34,493 nt of DNA from contig JAHFPS010000014.1 of assembly GCA_023269695.1 (NCBI GenBank), forward strand, positions 1 through 34,493, given 5' to 3'. Source of the stretch: Rickettsia sp. GTDB taxonomy: Bacteria; Pseudomonadota; Alphaproteobacteria; Rickettsiales; Rickettsiaceae. This document shows, piece after piece, positions 16,586-24,631 of the stretch. The position numbers were made by a program, and so were the translations under genes. Position 1 is the stretch's first letter, and each line of letters begins with the position of its first letter. The notes beneath the pieces are model-generated. The model was not told the origin of the DNA. It saw only the letters and a list, made by a program, of their open reading frames with translations, and ran no database searches.

Positions 16586-17413
16586 TTATTTCTCTATTAC
16601 TAGTTTTGTGCATCTGATTTTTATTTGTATGAAGATATTAATTAAACCTAGAGTACAAATATAAAAAACAACTTGTAAGCCATTGGGCTTAGCAATATAT
16701 CCAGTAATCATATTTAGGCATTTACCATAGATACTTTTATCCGAAACTAGCCAAGAGCTATCCCAAAGCTGGTCTGGCAGAATGGTAATAATTCCTGAAG
16801 AGGTTAATATACCAGCCGCTTCTGCTGCAAAGCCACTAGCAATAAGCATTAGTAAAATTGAAGATATACGAAATATATATTGTTGGTTTGCTAATTTTAT
16901 AAAACCTAAATATATAACGATACCAAGTGTTAGTCCGCTGACCATACCAATAATTAGCCCTAGTAGATAACTATTAGCGTCAATAATTTCGACTGAGGAA
17001 ATACTATAAACTAATAAAATAATTTCCATTCCTTCTCGAAGAATAGTTGCTGCAACAATCAATACTAGCATTATATAACTACTATCACCGCTACTAATTT
17101 TTACAGACAAATCATTAAGATGTCGCTTTATCTTAATACCATAACCTTGCATCCATACTATGGTCCAACCAATTAACACAACTGTTAGTAAAATAACCCC
17201 AGAATTAAATATCTCATCACCCATACCACTAAATGATATGGATATAGTGCGAGTAAAGAAAGCGAATAACGCAGCAGAAACTGTGCCAAGCATAACTCCA
17301 GCAATTATGTAAATTCTAGATTTTTCTAATTGTTTTGTTACAGCTAGTATTACACCAAGCAACAAGGCTATCTCTAGACATTCTCTAAATACTACTAACG
17401 CTATTTTAAACAT
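16586..17413 (-). CDS. FTR1-family iron permease (EfeU-like)
   Basis: This 275-aa polytopic protein has the FTR1/EfeU duplicated fold. The two iron-handling motifs of the R-E-x-x-E type are visible as RECLE (10-14) in the first membrane helix and REGME (126-130) in the fourth. The family moves iron across the inner membrane, in bacteria usually with a periplasmic cupredoxin partner (EfeO) and sometimes a peroxidase (EfeB). Here the cupredoxin partner is encoded 17 nt upstream on the same strand; no EfeB-like gene is visible. Length matches bacterial EfeU. Cys in the first motif and Met in the second depart slightly from REGLE. Metal specificity is inferred. Confidence 0.9.
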   Translation of the reverse strand: MFKIALVVFRECLEIALLLGVILAVTKQLEKSRIYIIAGVMLGTVSAALFAFFTRTISISFSGMGDEIFNSGVILLTVVLIGWTIVWMQGYGIKIKRHLNDLSVKISSGDSSYIMLVLIVAATILREGMEIILLVYSISSVEIIDANSYLLGLIIGMVSGLTLGIVIYLGFIKLANQQYIFRISSILLMLIASGFAAEAAGILTSSGIITILPDQLWDSSWLVSDKSIYGKCLNMITGYIAKPNGLQVVFYICTLGLINIFIQIKIRCTKLVIEK

Positions 17414-17430
17414 TTAAACCGTAAATAAAT

Positions 17431-17805
17431 CTAATTAACAATGAGAGACCCTTGAGCCGTCTCTTGATGAAAATCTCCGAAGAAATCATATTTACCAGGG
17501 GCTAAAGGGGCAAGTATTATGTTTATAGAGTCATTTGGCATAATGATCTTTTCGCGATGCAGATCATGACTTTCAAACTCCTCTACGGTATTATCTTGGT
17601 TGTGGATAATAAAACGAATTTTCTTACCACTAGGTACTGTGATAGTATCAGGTTCAAACCTATGATTTTTTATAACCGTTACAATTTCTAACATAGTAGT
17701 ATCTGCATTATCTTTAGAGGCAACTTTATTATTAATTGCAAAAATTATTATCCCTAATAAGAGAACAACACCTATAAAAAGTCTAAGGGCGGTTTTTTTT
17801 TCCAT
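17431..17805 (-). CDS. Membrane-anchored cupredoxin-domain protein (EfeO-type domain)
   Basis: This 124-aa protein has an N-terminal membrane anchor or uncleaved signal (about 8-25) and a periplasmic cupredoxin fold (about 38-124). Motifs include FEPDTITVPSGKKIRF, NQDNTVEEFESHDL, HREKIIMPND and DFFGDFHQETAQGSLIV, a pattern found in cupredoxins encoded next to FTR1 permeases. In that setting it is thought to bind or oxidise iron or copper before transport. His and acidic residues in the loops could serve as metal ligands; the classical blue-copper Cys is absent. It lies between the 35-codon peptide gene (4 nt upstream) and FTR1, so the three form one translational unit. Confidence 0.85.
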   Translation of the reverse strand: MEKKTALRLFIGVVLLLGIIIFAINNKVASKDNADTTMLEIVTVIKNHRFEPDTITVPSGKKIRFIIHNQDNTVEEFESHDLHREKIIMPNDSINIILAPLAPGKYDFFGDFHQETAQGSLIVN

Positions 17806-17809
17806 AATT

Positions 17810-17917
17810 TTAATTTGAAAGCTTTATTAAAGTTACAAAATACACTAATACCACCATAACCACAAGTATATATAACAGTGTATAGTTTTTTTGTTTCTTG
17901 TTTTTTGGTAAGTTCAT
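17810..17917 (-). CDS. 35-aa single-span membrane peptide heading the iron operon
   Basis: ATG at 17917 is preceded by the strong Shine-Dalgarno-like run GGGAGGGGG (17921-17929), the best in the window, and by TATAAT at 17938-17933. The peptide has a very basic N-terminus (NLPKNKKQKN) followed by one hydrophobic helix (about 13-31, LLYILVVMVVLVYFVTLI) and ends KLSN. Its stop lies 4 nt before the cupredoxin start. The Lys-rich head plus a VTxxK-type end resembles the tiny CoxF-like proteins of alphaproteobacterial cox operons, which are linked to heme-copper oxidase assembly. That similarity is by eye only. It could be a small subunit or assembly factor for the iron/copper system. Confidence 0.7.
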   Translation of the reverse strand: MNLPKNKKQKNYTLLYILVVMVVLVYFVTLIKLSN

Positions 17918-17932
17918 AAGCCCCCTCCCTAA

Positions 17933-17947
17933 ATTATACAGTATAAT
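17933..17947. promoter_or_regulatory. Palindrome overlapping the iron-operon -10 box
   Basis: ATTATAC-A-GTATAAT is a perfect 7+1+7 palindrome. On the minus strand its left half is TATAAT, the likely -10 of the operon, about 16 nt before the peptide start codon. A palindrome on a -10 box upstream of metal-uptake genes is what a repressor operator would look like. It does not match the classical Fur 19-mer, Irr box or RirA box as I know them. Confidence 0.4.
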
Positions 17948-17957
17948 TGTATTTCCA

Positions 17958-19892
17958 CTAAGTTAAAAGATCTTGTTTTAACTTTAAATTATTATTTTTA
18001 TGAAGAATAGTTCTATAAACTTGTATATTTTCCAAAACACGTTGCACATAATTCCTAGTTAGAGGATATGGTATTAGTTCCATCCAATCAATTATTTGCC
18101 ATAAATTCTTTAGTTTTCGTGGATCACCAAATAGATCAATCCACTTTTGTATGGTATTGGGACCAGCGTTATAAGCTGCAATAGTCAGAATATATGACCC
18201 CTCAAATCGCTGTAACATTTCTTTTAAATAATTACTACCTAGCATAATATTATATTCAGGATCAGTGGTTAGTTTTTTAATGTGACATTCTTGATTAAGA
18301 GATTTTGCAGTATCACAAGCAGCTGCCTCTTCGAGTTGCATTAGTCCATAACCTTTAGCGTTATTAATGGCGTATTGATTAAAACCTGATTCATGCCTTA
18401 TAATACTATATATTAAAGCTGCCTCTATAGGGGCATTTTTTACTGCTTTCGTATGTATGATAGGGAAAGCATAATCTTTAATAAAAACATGTTGTTGACA
18501 AGCAGTCCTTGCTATCTCTACCATATGAAAAATATTGTCATAGCTACTAATTATATCAGTAATTAATAAAATCTCAGACGGTTCTGATGATCTTCTAATA
18601 GCCGTGTCAGCATATAAGAAAGCTAAATTATACTTACCATATTTAATTAGATGTTTTATGGCTCTAATAATCTCACTATTTTCCATATTAGGCTTAATGG
18701 GCTTTGGCTTTTGTGGTAGAATTAGGTGATTCTTTTTAAGTTCAATATTTGCCAGCTGTCCATAAAAACGATCGGAATATTTAGCAGCCATATTATAAAA
18801 TTTATTCGCTTGTTTCATATCCCCTTTGGCTTGATATGTTCTAGCTAGCCAATATTGTCCCCTTGATATACTTAATGGCTTTGTTGCAACTTTCATAAAT
18901 TTATTAAAATGACTTAAAGCAAGGTCAGGCTTATCTAAGAATCTAAGAGCAAGCCAACCGCTAAGCCACTCTGCTTCTCTTATATGTTCGTGGCTGACAT
19001 TTAAGTATATAGTAATCATTTTATAGCTACTGGCAAAATCTTTTTGGTCAATAAATTCTCTGGCGTAATAAGATTGTAAACGACCCCAACGGGCAGAATG
19101 TATTTTATCTGGCTTTACTTTTTTAAATAGATCAATACTGTTGCTGGTTGGGATTTCTTTTTTCTTGGAATCCAGATAGTGAAATAATAAAGCAGGGGTA
19201 TAATATTTTTCTGATAGTTTTTGAAAAAGTTTTTCACTGTCATTGGATTGGTTTAGTATAGAAATTTGGGCAATGAAGTTTTGCTTATAGCCATTACTCA
19301 CATAGTGCATATATTTTTTGGCACTATTAATATCTGCCGCCCATAAATATTGATCAATTTTTTTCACATGGTCTTCTTCACGTAATATATTCTTGAAATT
19401 AGTCAGATACTCCTTTTCTTCTTGTGCAGTAAAGACGCCATAAATCCAACCATTTTTTATAATCTTCGCTAATTTATGTTGATCTTTTATTAATTGTTTA
19501 CTAGCTAAAGCATAGAACTTATAGCCTAAAGCAGTAATTGGCTCGTTTTTACTAAACCAGTTGACGATTAAAGTTTTGTCTGTGTCATAATTTAAATATT
19601 GTTCTGCCTTTTCCTTTAGTTTATTGACTTGTGGCCAGTGAGGGTTGTTTTGTATGAATTTTATTACCGATGCAAAACTATTTTTCTTATAATTTTGGTC
19701 TAAGAACTGTTGAGACAAAACGATTTTGATTAAAGCTTGATCTTTTGAAGCTTTTGCCATCTTCTTACAATCTTGCCATTCTTTGTTGTCTAGATGGATA
19801 AAAGTTTCTTTAACATAGTCAAATGCCATTGACTCTGATATTAATAGCTCTAGAATGATTAAAATCATTAACAGTATTGTCTGAATTCTCAT
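17958..19892 (-). CDS. slt: Soluble lytic murein transglycosylase
   Basis: This periplasmic enzyme cleaves glycan strands between MurNAc and GlcNAc, forming 1,6-anhydroMurNAc. The 644-aa protein has a signal peptide (about 1-23) and a long alpha-helical superhelical domain typical of Slt70 (about 25-475). The C-terminal SLT/lysozyme-like catalytic domain is at about 485-620. Catalytic Glu501 is in IIRHESGFNQ; AKGYGLMQL (512-520), NIMLGSNYL and IAAYNAGPNTIQKW are the other family motifs. All catalytic motifs are present. It is transcribed divergently from fabD across a 41-bp gap, and its stop is about 10 bp from the iron-operon palindrome. Confidence 0.95.
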   Translation of the reverse strand: MRIQTILLMILIILELLISESMAFDYVKETFIHLDNKEWQDCKKMAKASKDQALIKIVLSQQFLDQNYKKNSFASVIKFIQNNPHWPQVNKLKEKAEQYLNYDTDKTLIVNWFSKNEPITALGYKFYALASKQLIKDQHKLAKIIKNGWIYGVFTAQEEKEYLTNFKNILREEDHVKKIDQYLWAADINSAKKYMHYVSNGYKQNFIAQISILNQSNDSEKLFQKLSEKYYTPALLFHYLDSKKKEIPTSNSIDLFKKVKPDKIHSARWGRLQSYYAREFIDQKDFASSYKMITIYLNVSHEHIREAEWLSGWLALRFLDKPDLALSHFNKFMKVATKPLSISRGQYWLARTYQAKGDMKQANKFYNMAAKYSDRFYGQLANIELKKNHLILPQKPKPIKPNMENSEIIRAIKHLIKYGKYNLAFLYADTAIRRSSEPSEILLITDIISSYDNIFHMVEIARTACQQHVFIKDYAFPIIHTKAVKNAPIEAALIYSIIRHESGFNQYAINNAKGYGLMQLEEAAACDTAKSLNQECHIKKLTTDPEYNIMLGSNYLKEMLQRFEGSYILTIAAYNAGPNTIQKWIDLFGDPRKLKNLWQIIDWMELIPYPLTRNYVQRVLENIQVYRTILHKNNNLKLKQDLLT

Positions 19893-19933
19893 AATCAGCA
19901 GTGTATAAATTATAATTATTATAAGGTGTTATT

Positions 19934-20863
19934 ATGAATAGAGCATTTGTCTTCCCGGGTCAAGGATCGCAAATAGTTGGTATGGGAAAAGAGTTTTATG
20001 ATAACTTTCAAGTAGCAAGAGAGGCTTTTGAAATTGTCGATGATACTCTTGGCAGAAAATTAAGTCATATTATCTTTAATGGATCAAGTGAAGATTTGAC
20101 TTTGACAATTAATGCCCAACCAGCATTAATGACCATATCTATGGCGATATTGAATGTCATTAAACAACAAACAAATAGAAATATTAGTAATTTGTGTTCG
20201 TATGTTGCCGGTCATTCTTTAGGGGAGTATAGTGCATTATGTGCAGCGGAAAGTATAGATATACAAGTAACTACCGAATTGCTAGCAATACGTAGTAAGT
20301 CCATGCAAGAAGCCTATCCGCTAGGTGAAGGTTTAATGGCAGCATGTATAGGCGTACCCCTAGAAAAGCTTGAAGAGATCACCGAAGAGGTGACTAACCT
20401 TGATATAGCTAACGATAATATAGAGGGGCAAGTAGTAATCAGCGGTGAGATTATGGCGGTGCAGCGTGTAATCTCTATCGTAAAAGATTTGGGATACAAA
20501 GCTATTAAACTAAATGTAAGTAGTCCTTTTCATTGTAGTTTGATGAAGCCAGCAGAAGACAAAATGGCAAAGGCTTTAGATAAAATAACAATTAATAAAC
20601 CGCTTGTTCCGGTAATACAAAACGTTACAGCTAAACCAACAACTAATCCTATAGAAATAAAACAAAACTTAATCTCACAGATTTGTGGTAGAGTGAGGTG
20701 GCGTCAAACTTTAGATAAATTAGAAAATCTAAAAATAGAACAAATAGTTGAAATCGGTGCAGGCAAGGTTCTGACGAATATGCTAAAAAAAACGGATCAT
20801 AAATTTAATTTAGTTAATGTTTCTACTATTGTCGAACTAGAGGAATTTCTAAAAATTGTATAG
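19934..20863 (+). CDS. fabD: Malonyl-CoA:ACP transacylase
   Basis: FabD loads malonyl groups onto acyl carrier protein for fatty-acid synthesis. The 309-aa protein has the N-terminal PGQGSQ (8-13), nucleophile Ser95 in AGHSLGEYSAL, Arg120 in LAIRSKSMQEA, Gln166 in the NIEGQVVISG strand, and the catalytic His200 in SSPFHCSLM. The late VEIGAGKVLTNML motif completes the family set. Length is standard. AAGG lies about 9 nt before ATG 19934. Other fab genes are not adjacent. The 3' end abuts a family 1 repeat starting 15 bp after the stop. Confidence 0.96.
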   Translation: MNRAFVFPGQGSQIVGMGKEFYDNFQVAREAFEIVDDTLGRKLSHIIFNGSSEDLTLTINAQPALMTISMAILNVIKQQTNRNISNLCSYVAGHSLGEYSALCAAESIDIQVTTELLAIRSKSMQEAYPLGEGLMAACIGVPLEKLEEITEEVTNLDIANDNIEGQVVISGEIMAVQRVISIVKDLGYKAIKLNVSSPFHCSLMKPAEDKMAKALDKITINKPLVPVIQNVTAKPTTNPIEIKQNLISQICGRVRWRQTLDKLENLKIEQIVEIGAGKVLTNMLKKTDHKFNLVNVSTIVELEEFLKIV

Positions 20864-20877
20864 CCAGGATATTAGTG

Positions 20878-21091
20878 TTATAGCTAACTAAACTGGCGTC
20901 ATTGCAAGGAGCCATTTTAGTGGCGACGAAGCAATTGTAAATTGTCATTCACGCGTAGGCGGGAATCTAGATCCCTGCCTACGCAGGGATGACATTGATA
21001 TTGAGCAGGGATGACACAAAACAGGATTGCTTCGTCGCTACTAAAGTAGCTTCCTCACAATGACATCTGTTATTAGTCGGGTTAGCTATAA
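20878..21091. mobile_element. Complete family 1 MITE-like element (copy G) with a family 2 element inside it
   Basis: Perfect 11-bp terminal inverted repeats, TTATAGCTAAC (20878-20888) and GTTAGCTATAA (21081-21091), bound the element. Inside are the arms CGTCATTGCAAGGAG and CTTCCTCACAATGACA. The usual central spacer is occupied by family 2 sequence (20943-21016: CGCGTAGGCGGGAATCTAG, ATCCCTGCCTACGCAGGGAT and a third partial unit). This is the best copy for defining the ends. It fills the fabD-nrdA gap apart from the nrdA promoter region. No transposase is encoded. Confidence 0.85.
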
Positions 21092-21096
21092 AAATC

Positions 21097-21105
21097 TGCT
21101 ATAAT
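21097..21105 (+). promoter_or_regulatory. Candidate extended -10 promoter of nrdA
   Basis: TGCTATAAT (21097-21105) is a perfect extended -10, starting 6 bp after the end of repeat copy G. A second TATAAT is at 21142-21147. Neither has a good -35; for the first box the -35 region would lie inside the repeat's right arm. No NrdR box was recognised. Confidence 0.4.
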
Positions 21106-21180
21106 TTAGATTTTTTTCATTTATTATGACCAATATTCAGCTATAATCTCAACATTAATTCAAAAACTAAGAAATATAAC

Positions 21181-23010
21181 ATGACAATGCAAGCAAATAG
21201 TAAATTTCCTATAGAAATTGATAAGAAACGAGATGATTTACTGACTAATTTTGGTAAAGCAGTCCTAAAGGATAGGTACTTACTAGCCGGAGAGGATTTT
21301 CAAGATTTATTCGCTAGAGTCGCTAGCTACTATGCTGATAATGCACAACATGCTCAGCAATTATATGATTATATAAGTAAGCTGTGGTTTATGCCAGCCA
21401 CTCCAGTTCTTAGTAATGGTGGAACTGATAGAGGGATGCCTATTTCCTGTTTTTTGAATGAAACAGATGATAGTTTAGAAGGTATTGTAGATCTTTGGAC
21501 TGAGAATGTTTGGTTAGCTTCACGTGGTGGTGGTATAGGAAGCTATTGGGGCAATGTTCGTTCGATTAATGAATCGATTAAAGGCAAAGGTACTTCTTCT
21601 GGCATTATCCCGTTTATCAAAGTTGTGGATTCTATGACATTAGCTATTTCCCAAGGATCAATTAGACGTGGTAGTGCTGCTATATATCTACCAATTGATC
21701 ATCCTGAAATTGAGGAATTCATCGATTTAAGACGTCATACTGGTGGTGATACTAATCGCAAAGCTTTGAACATTCATCATGGTATAGCTGTAACAGATAG
21801 CTTTATGCAAGCAGTAGAAAATGATGGAGATTTTCCTTTAATCAGCCCTGATACTAAAAAAGTTGTACGGGTAGTTAAGGCAAGAGATATATGGGTGAAG
21901 TTATTAACTACTAGAATAGAAACTGGAGAACCTTATATAATATTTATTGATACTATCAATAAATATATTCCCGAACATCATAAAAAACTTGGGTTACAGG
22001 TAAAAACTTCAAATCTTTGCAGTGAGATTACTTTACCAACTGGCATTGATCATCTGGGTAAGGCAAGAACTGCTGTTTGTTGCCTATCTTCGGTAAATTT
22101 AGAATATTTTGATGATTGGCAGAATGATCCCGAGTTTATTCCTACCGTAATGCGTTTTCTAGATAATGTACTTGAAGATTTTATCATTAAAGCCCCGAGT
22201 AGCATGGAACGAGCAAAATATTCAGCCATGCGTGAACGTAGCGTAGGTTTAGGGGTTATGGGTTTTCACTCACTTTTACAATTAAAAGATGTACCAGTAG
22301 AGTCGGTAATGGCAAAGATTTGGAATAACCAAATATTTGAACATATTCATAAAGAAGTTGATAGGGCTTCAGTAATTTTATCTGATGAACGTGGTGCTTG
22401 TCCTGATGCAGCTGAAGTAGGAAGTAAAGAACGTTTTAGTAATAAAACAGCTATTGCTCCCACAGCATCAATCTCAATTATTGCTGGTAATAGTTCGCCT
22501 GGAATTGAACCATTTGCGGCTAATAGTTTTGTCCAAAAGACTCTTAGCGGATCTTTTAATGTACGTAACAAATATTTAGAAAAACTGTTAAGCACCAAAG
22601 GTTTTAATAATGAGCAGGTTTGGTCATCAATTGCCACTCACGAAGGTTCAGTTCAACATCTAACCTTTTTATCTAGCCATGAAAAAGATGTTTTTAAAAC
22701 TGCACATGAGATTGATCAAAATTGGCTTATTGATCTAGCCGCAGATAGGACGCCACATATCTCGCAATCTCAATCTTTAAATATTTTCTTAGCAGGTAAT
22801 GTAAGTAAGATGTATTTAAATAATATTCATTTTAGAGCCTGGAAAAAAGGAGTAAAGAGTTTATATTATTGTAGATCAACCTCAATTCAAAGACCCGATA
22901 AAGTATCACACGATGTTAAGAAAGTGGATTTTAAAGATATCGAAATAGCTAATAAGAAAAAACAAGAAGAAGATTCTTCTAAATATGATGAGTGTTTAGC
23001 CTGTCAATAG
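21181..23010 (+). CDS. nrdA: Ribonucleoside-diphosphate reductase, alpha (large) subunit
   Basis: The class I large subunit reduces ribonucleoside diphosphates to deoxy forms, using a radical delivered by the beta subunit. The 609-aa protein has the three active-site cysteines: Cys90 (PISCFLNE), Cys280 (SNLCSEITLP, with Asn278 and Glu282) and the Cys300/Cys301 pair (TAVCCLSS). PTASISIIAGNSSPGIEP and the C-terminal CLACQ pair (Cys605/Cys608) for re-reduction are also present. The N-terminus begins almost at the barrel, with no room for the roughly 90-residue ATP-cone of E. coli NrdA, so overall activity control by dATP through that domain is not expected. nrdB follows after a 203-bp gap filled by a repeat. 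Confidence 0.96.
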   Translation: MTMQANSKFPIEIDKKRDDLLTNFGKAVLKDRYLLAGEDFQDLFARVASYYADNAQHAQQLYDYISKLWFMPATPVLSNGGTDRGMPISCFLNETDDSLEGIVDLWTENVWLASRGGGIGSYWGNVRSINESIKGKGTSSGIIPFIKVVDSMTLAISQGSIRRGSAAIYLPIDHPEIEEFIDLRRHTGGDTNRKALNIHHGIAVTDSFMQAVENDGDFPLISPDTKKVVRVVKARDIWVKLLTTRIETGEPYIIFIDTINKYIPEHHKKLGLQVKTSNLCSEITLPTGIDHLGKARTAVCCLSSVNLEYFDDWQNDPEFIPTVMRFLDNVLEDFIIKAPSSMERAKYSAMRERSVGLGVMGFHSLLQLKDVPVESVMAKIWNNQIFEHIHKEVDRASVILSDERGACPDAAEVGSKERFSNKTAIAPTASISIIAGNSSPGIEPFAANSFVQKTLSGSFNVRNKYLEKLLSTKGFNNEQVWSSIATHEGSVQHLTFLSSHEKDVFKTAHEIDQNWLIDLAADRTPHISQSQSLNIFLAGNVSKMYLNNIHFRAWKKGVKSLYYCRSTSIQRPDKVSHDVKKVDFKDIEIANKKKQEEDSSKYDECLACQ

Positions 23011-23013
23011 ACT

Positions 23014-23170
23014 CATAGCTAACCTGACTCGTCATTGCGAGACCACGTGAGTGTAGTGGTAATCCAGATTTATACTAATTTTTGGATTGCTTCGTCGCTA
23101 CTAAAGTAGCTTCTCGCAATGACGTTGGGGGCTTTACTTCGTCGACTTTATGGTCTCCTCGCAATGACGT
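23014..23170. repeat. Family 1 element, copy H, with a duplicated right arm
   Basis: CATAGCTAAC (23014-23023) and CGTCATTGCGAGACC open the element. GGATTGCTTCGTCGCTACTA...TTCTCGCAATGACG closes the first half near 23124. A second right arm (CTTCGTCGAC...CTCCTCGCAATGACG) ends at about 23169. The terminal GTTAGCTATA is missing. It lies in the nrdA-nrdB gap and ends 2 bp before a TATAAT. Confidence 0.8.
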
Positions 23171-23171
23171 G

Positions 23172-23177
23172 TATAAT
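23172..23177 (+). promoter_or_regulatory. Candidate -10 box for nrdB
   Basis: TATAAT at 23172-23177 lies directly after repeat copy H and 37 bp before the nrdB ATG. Any -35 would lie inside the repeat and is not convincing. Confidence 0.3.
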
Positions 23178-23213
23178 TAAAAGTCGAATAAATTAAAAAA
23201 AAGGAAATATAAT

Positions 23214-24215
23214 ATGTCTTTACTTAATGCCAGTCCAATCTATAAACCATTTTCTTATCCATGGGCTTATGAAGCGTGGCATATTCAACAACGAATTCAT
23301 TGGTTACCAGAGGAAGTGCCGCTAGCTGATGATTTAAAAGATTGGAAATATAATTTAAGTCCTGGAGAAAAACATTTATTAACTCAAATATTTCGTTTCT
23401 TTACTCAAGCTGATATTGAAGTAAATAATTGTTACATGAAACATTACTCCAGGGTGTTTAAGCCAACGGAAGTGCTGATGATGCTATCAGCATTTTCTAA
23501 TATGGAAACAATTCATATCGCTGCTTATTCTCATCTGCTTGATACCGTAGGTATGCCAGAAACTGAATATTCAGCATTTCTTAAATATAAAGAAATGAAA
23601 GATAAATATGATTATATGCAGCGTTTTGGTGTAGAAACGAAAGAAGATATTGCCACAACTTTAGCAGTATTTGGTGCATTTACTGAAGGATTACAGCTAT
23701 TTGCTTCATTTGCTATTTTGCTTAATTTCCCCCGTTTTAATAAAATGAAAGGTATGGGGCAAATCATTAGCTGGTCAGTAAGGGATGAGACGTTACATAC
23801 TGATTCAATAATTATGTTATTTAAAACTTTTATTAGAGAAAACCCTGAAGTATGGACTGAGGAGGTTCGTGGTCGTCTTTATGAGGCATGTACTACTATT
23901 GTTCATTTTGAAGATGCCTTTATTGAACTAGCATTTGAAGTTGGTGGTATTGAGGGGTTAACATCTAGAGAAGTAAGGCAATATATTCGTTATATTGCTG
24001 ATCGTAGATTAATGCAGCTTGGACTTAAAGAGGTTTATTTAATTGATACTAATCCATTGCCTTGGCTTGATGAAATCTTAAACGGTACTGAACATAGTAA
24101 TTTCTTTGAAGCAAGGGTGACCGAATATACCAAAGCTGCAACCACTGGATCATGGGAAGAGGTATTTGCCAAGATGGATAAAACGCAGAAAAGTCAGCAA
24201 GAGATAATATGCTAA
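23214..24215 (+). CDS. nrdB: Ribonucleoside-diphosphate reductase, beta (small) subunit
   Basis: The beta subunit houses the dimetal site and stable radical that start catalysis in the alpha subunit. In this 333-aa protein all six metal ligands of a class I R2 are readable with canonical spacing: Asp67 (FTQADIEV), Glu98 and His101 (NMETIH), Glu158 (FTEGLQLF), Glu192 and His195 (RDETLH). The radical Tyr is Tyr105, four residues after His101, so it is not the Phe-substituted chlamydial class Ic type. AAGGAA (23201-23206) is a good ribosome site. It could be named nrdF in some annotations; the 333-aa length and general pattern do not settle Ia versus Ib, and no nrdH or nrdI is nearby. Confidence 0.95.
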   Translation: MSLLNASPIYKPFSYPWAYEAWHIQQRIHWLPEEVPLADDLKDWKYNLSPGEKHLLTQIFRFFTQADIEVNNCYMKHYSRVFKPTEVLMMLSAFSNMETIHIAAYSHLLDTVGMPETEYSAFLKYKEMKDKYDYMQRFGVETKEDIATTLAVFGAFTEGLQLFASFAILLNFPRFNKMKGMGQIISWSVRDETLHTDSIIMLFKTFIRENPEVWTEEVRGRLYEACTTIVHFEDAFIELAFEVGGIEGLTSREVRQYIRYIADRRLMQLGLKEVYLIDTNPLPWLDEILNGTEHSNFFEARVTEYTKAATTGSWEEVFAKMDKTQKSQQEIIC

Positions 24216-24233
24216 TTTGATTAGCTATACTTC

Positions 24234-24532
24234 CGTCATTGCGAGGAGGCGTAAGCCCACAGCTGCCGAAAGTTAGAAGAGGAAGAGGTTTTATAGGTAA
24301 TCGTAGCAGTTTAAAAGTTATGGTGTCATTCCCGCGAAGGCGGGAATCTAGATCCCTGCTTTCGCAGGGATGACACAAAAATGGATTGCTTCGTCGGCTT
24401 ACGCCTCTTCGCAATGACGTTTGGGTGAAGGTACTTCCGTCATTGCGAGACCACATAGTGGTCGTGGCAATCCATTTCTAATCACTTTTTGAATTGCTTC
24501 GTTGCCACTAAAGTGGCTCCAGCTAATGGACG
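24234..24532. repeat. Two family 1 elements (copies I and J) carrying nested family 3 and family 2 units
   Basis: Copy I (24234-24419) opens with CGTCATTGCGAGGAGGCGTAAG and closes with CTTACGCCTCTTCGCAATGACG. Between its halves are a reversed family 3 unit (about 24256-24323, CACAGCTGCCGAAAGTTAGA...) and a family 2 element (24324-24375). Copy J (24438-24532) is a simple inner palindrome with a diverged right end (AATGGACGG). A 135-codon minus-strand open frame across this block is translated repeat plus the antisense of nrdB. Confidence 0.85.
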
Positions 24533-24631
24533 GATATCAGTTTACATGGATAACTAATAACTGGACTAGTTATAATATGCTAAATTTATGCTATTTTGTT
24601 ATTAGTGGGGAATATAAAATAGAGTATAATA

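Noticed and set aside
21092-21180. NrdR box upstream of nrdA
   Set aside because: No ACAnnATATnTTGT-like pair was visible.
24049-24456. 135-codon minus-strand open frame with LDSRLRGND-like text
   Set aside because: It is the antisense of the nrdB end plus translated family 1, 2 and 3 repeats. No ribosome site; the repeat-derived peptide recurs at other loci.
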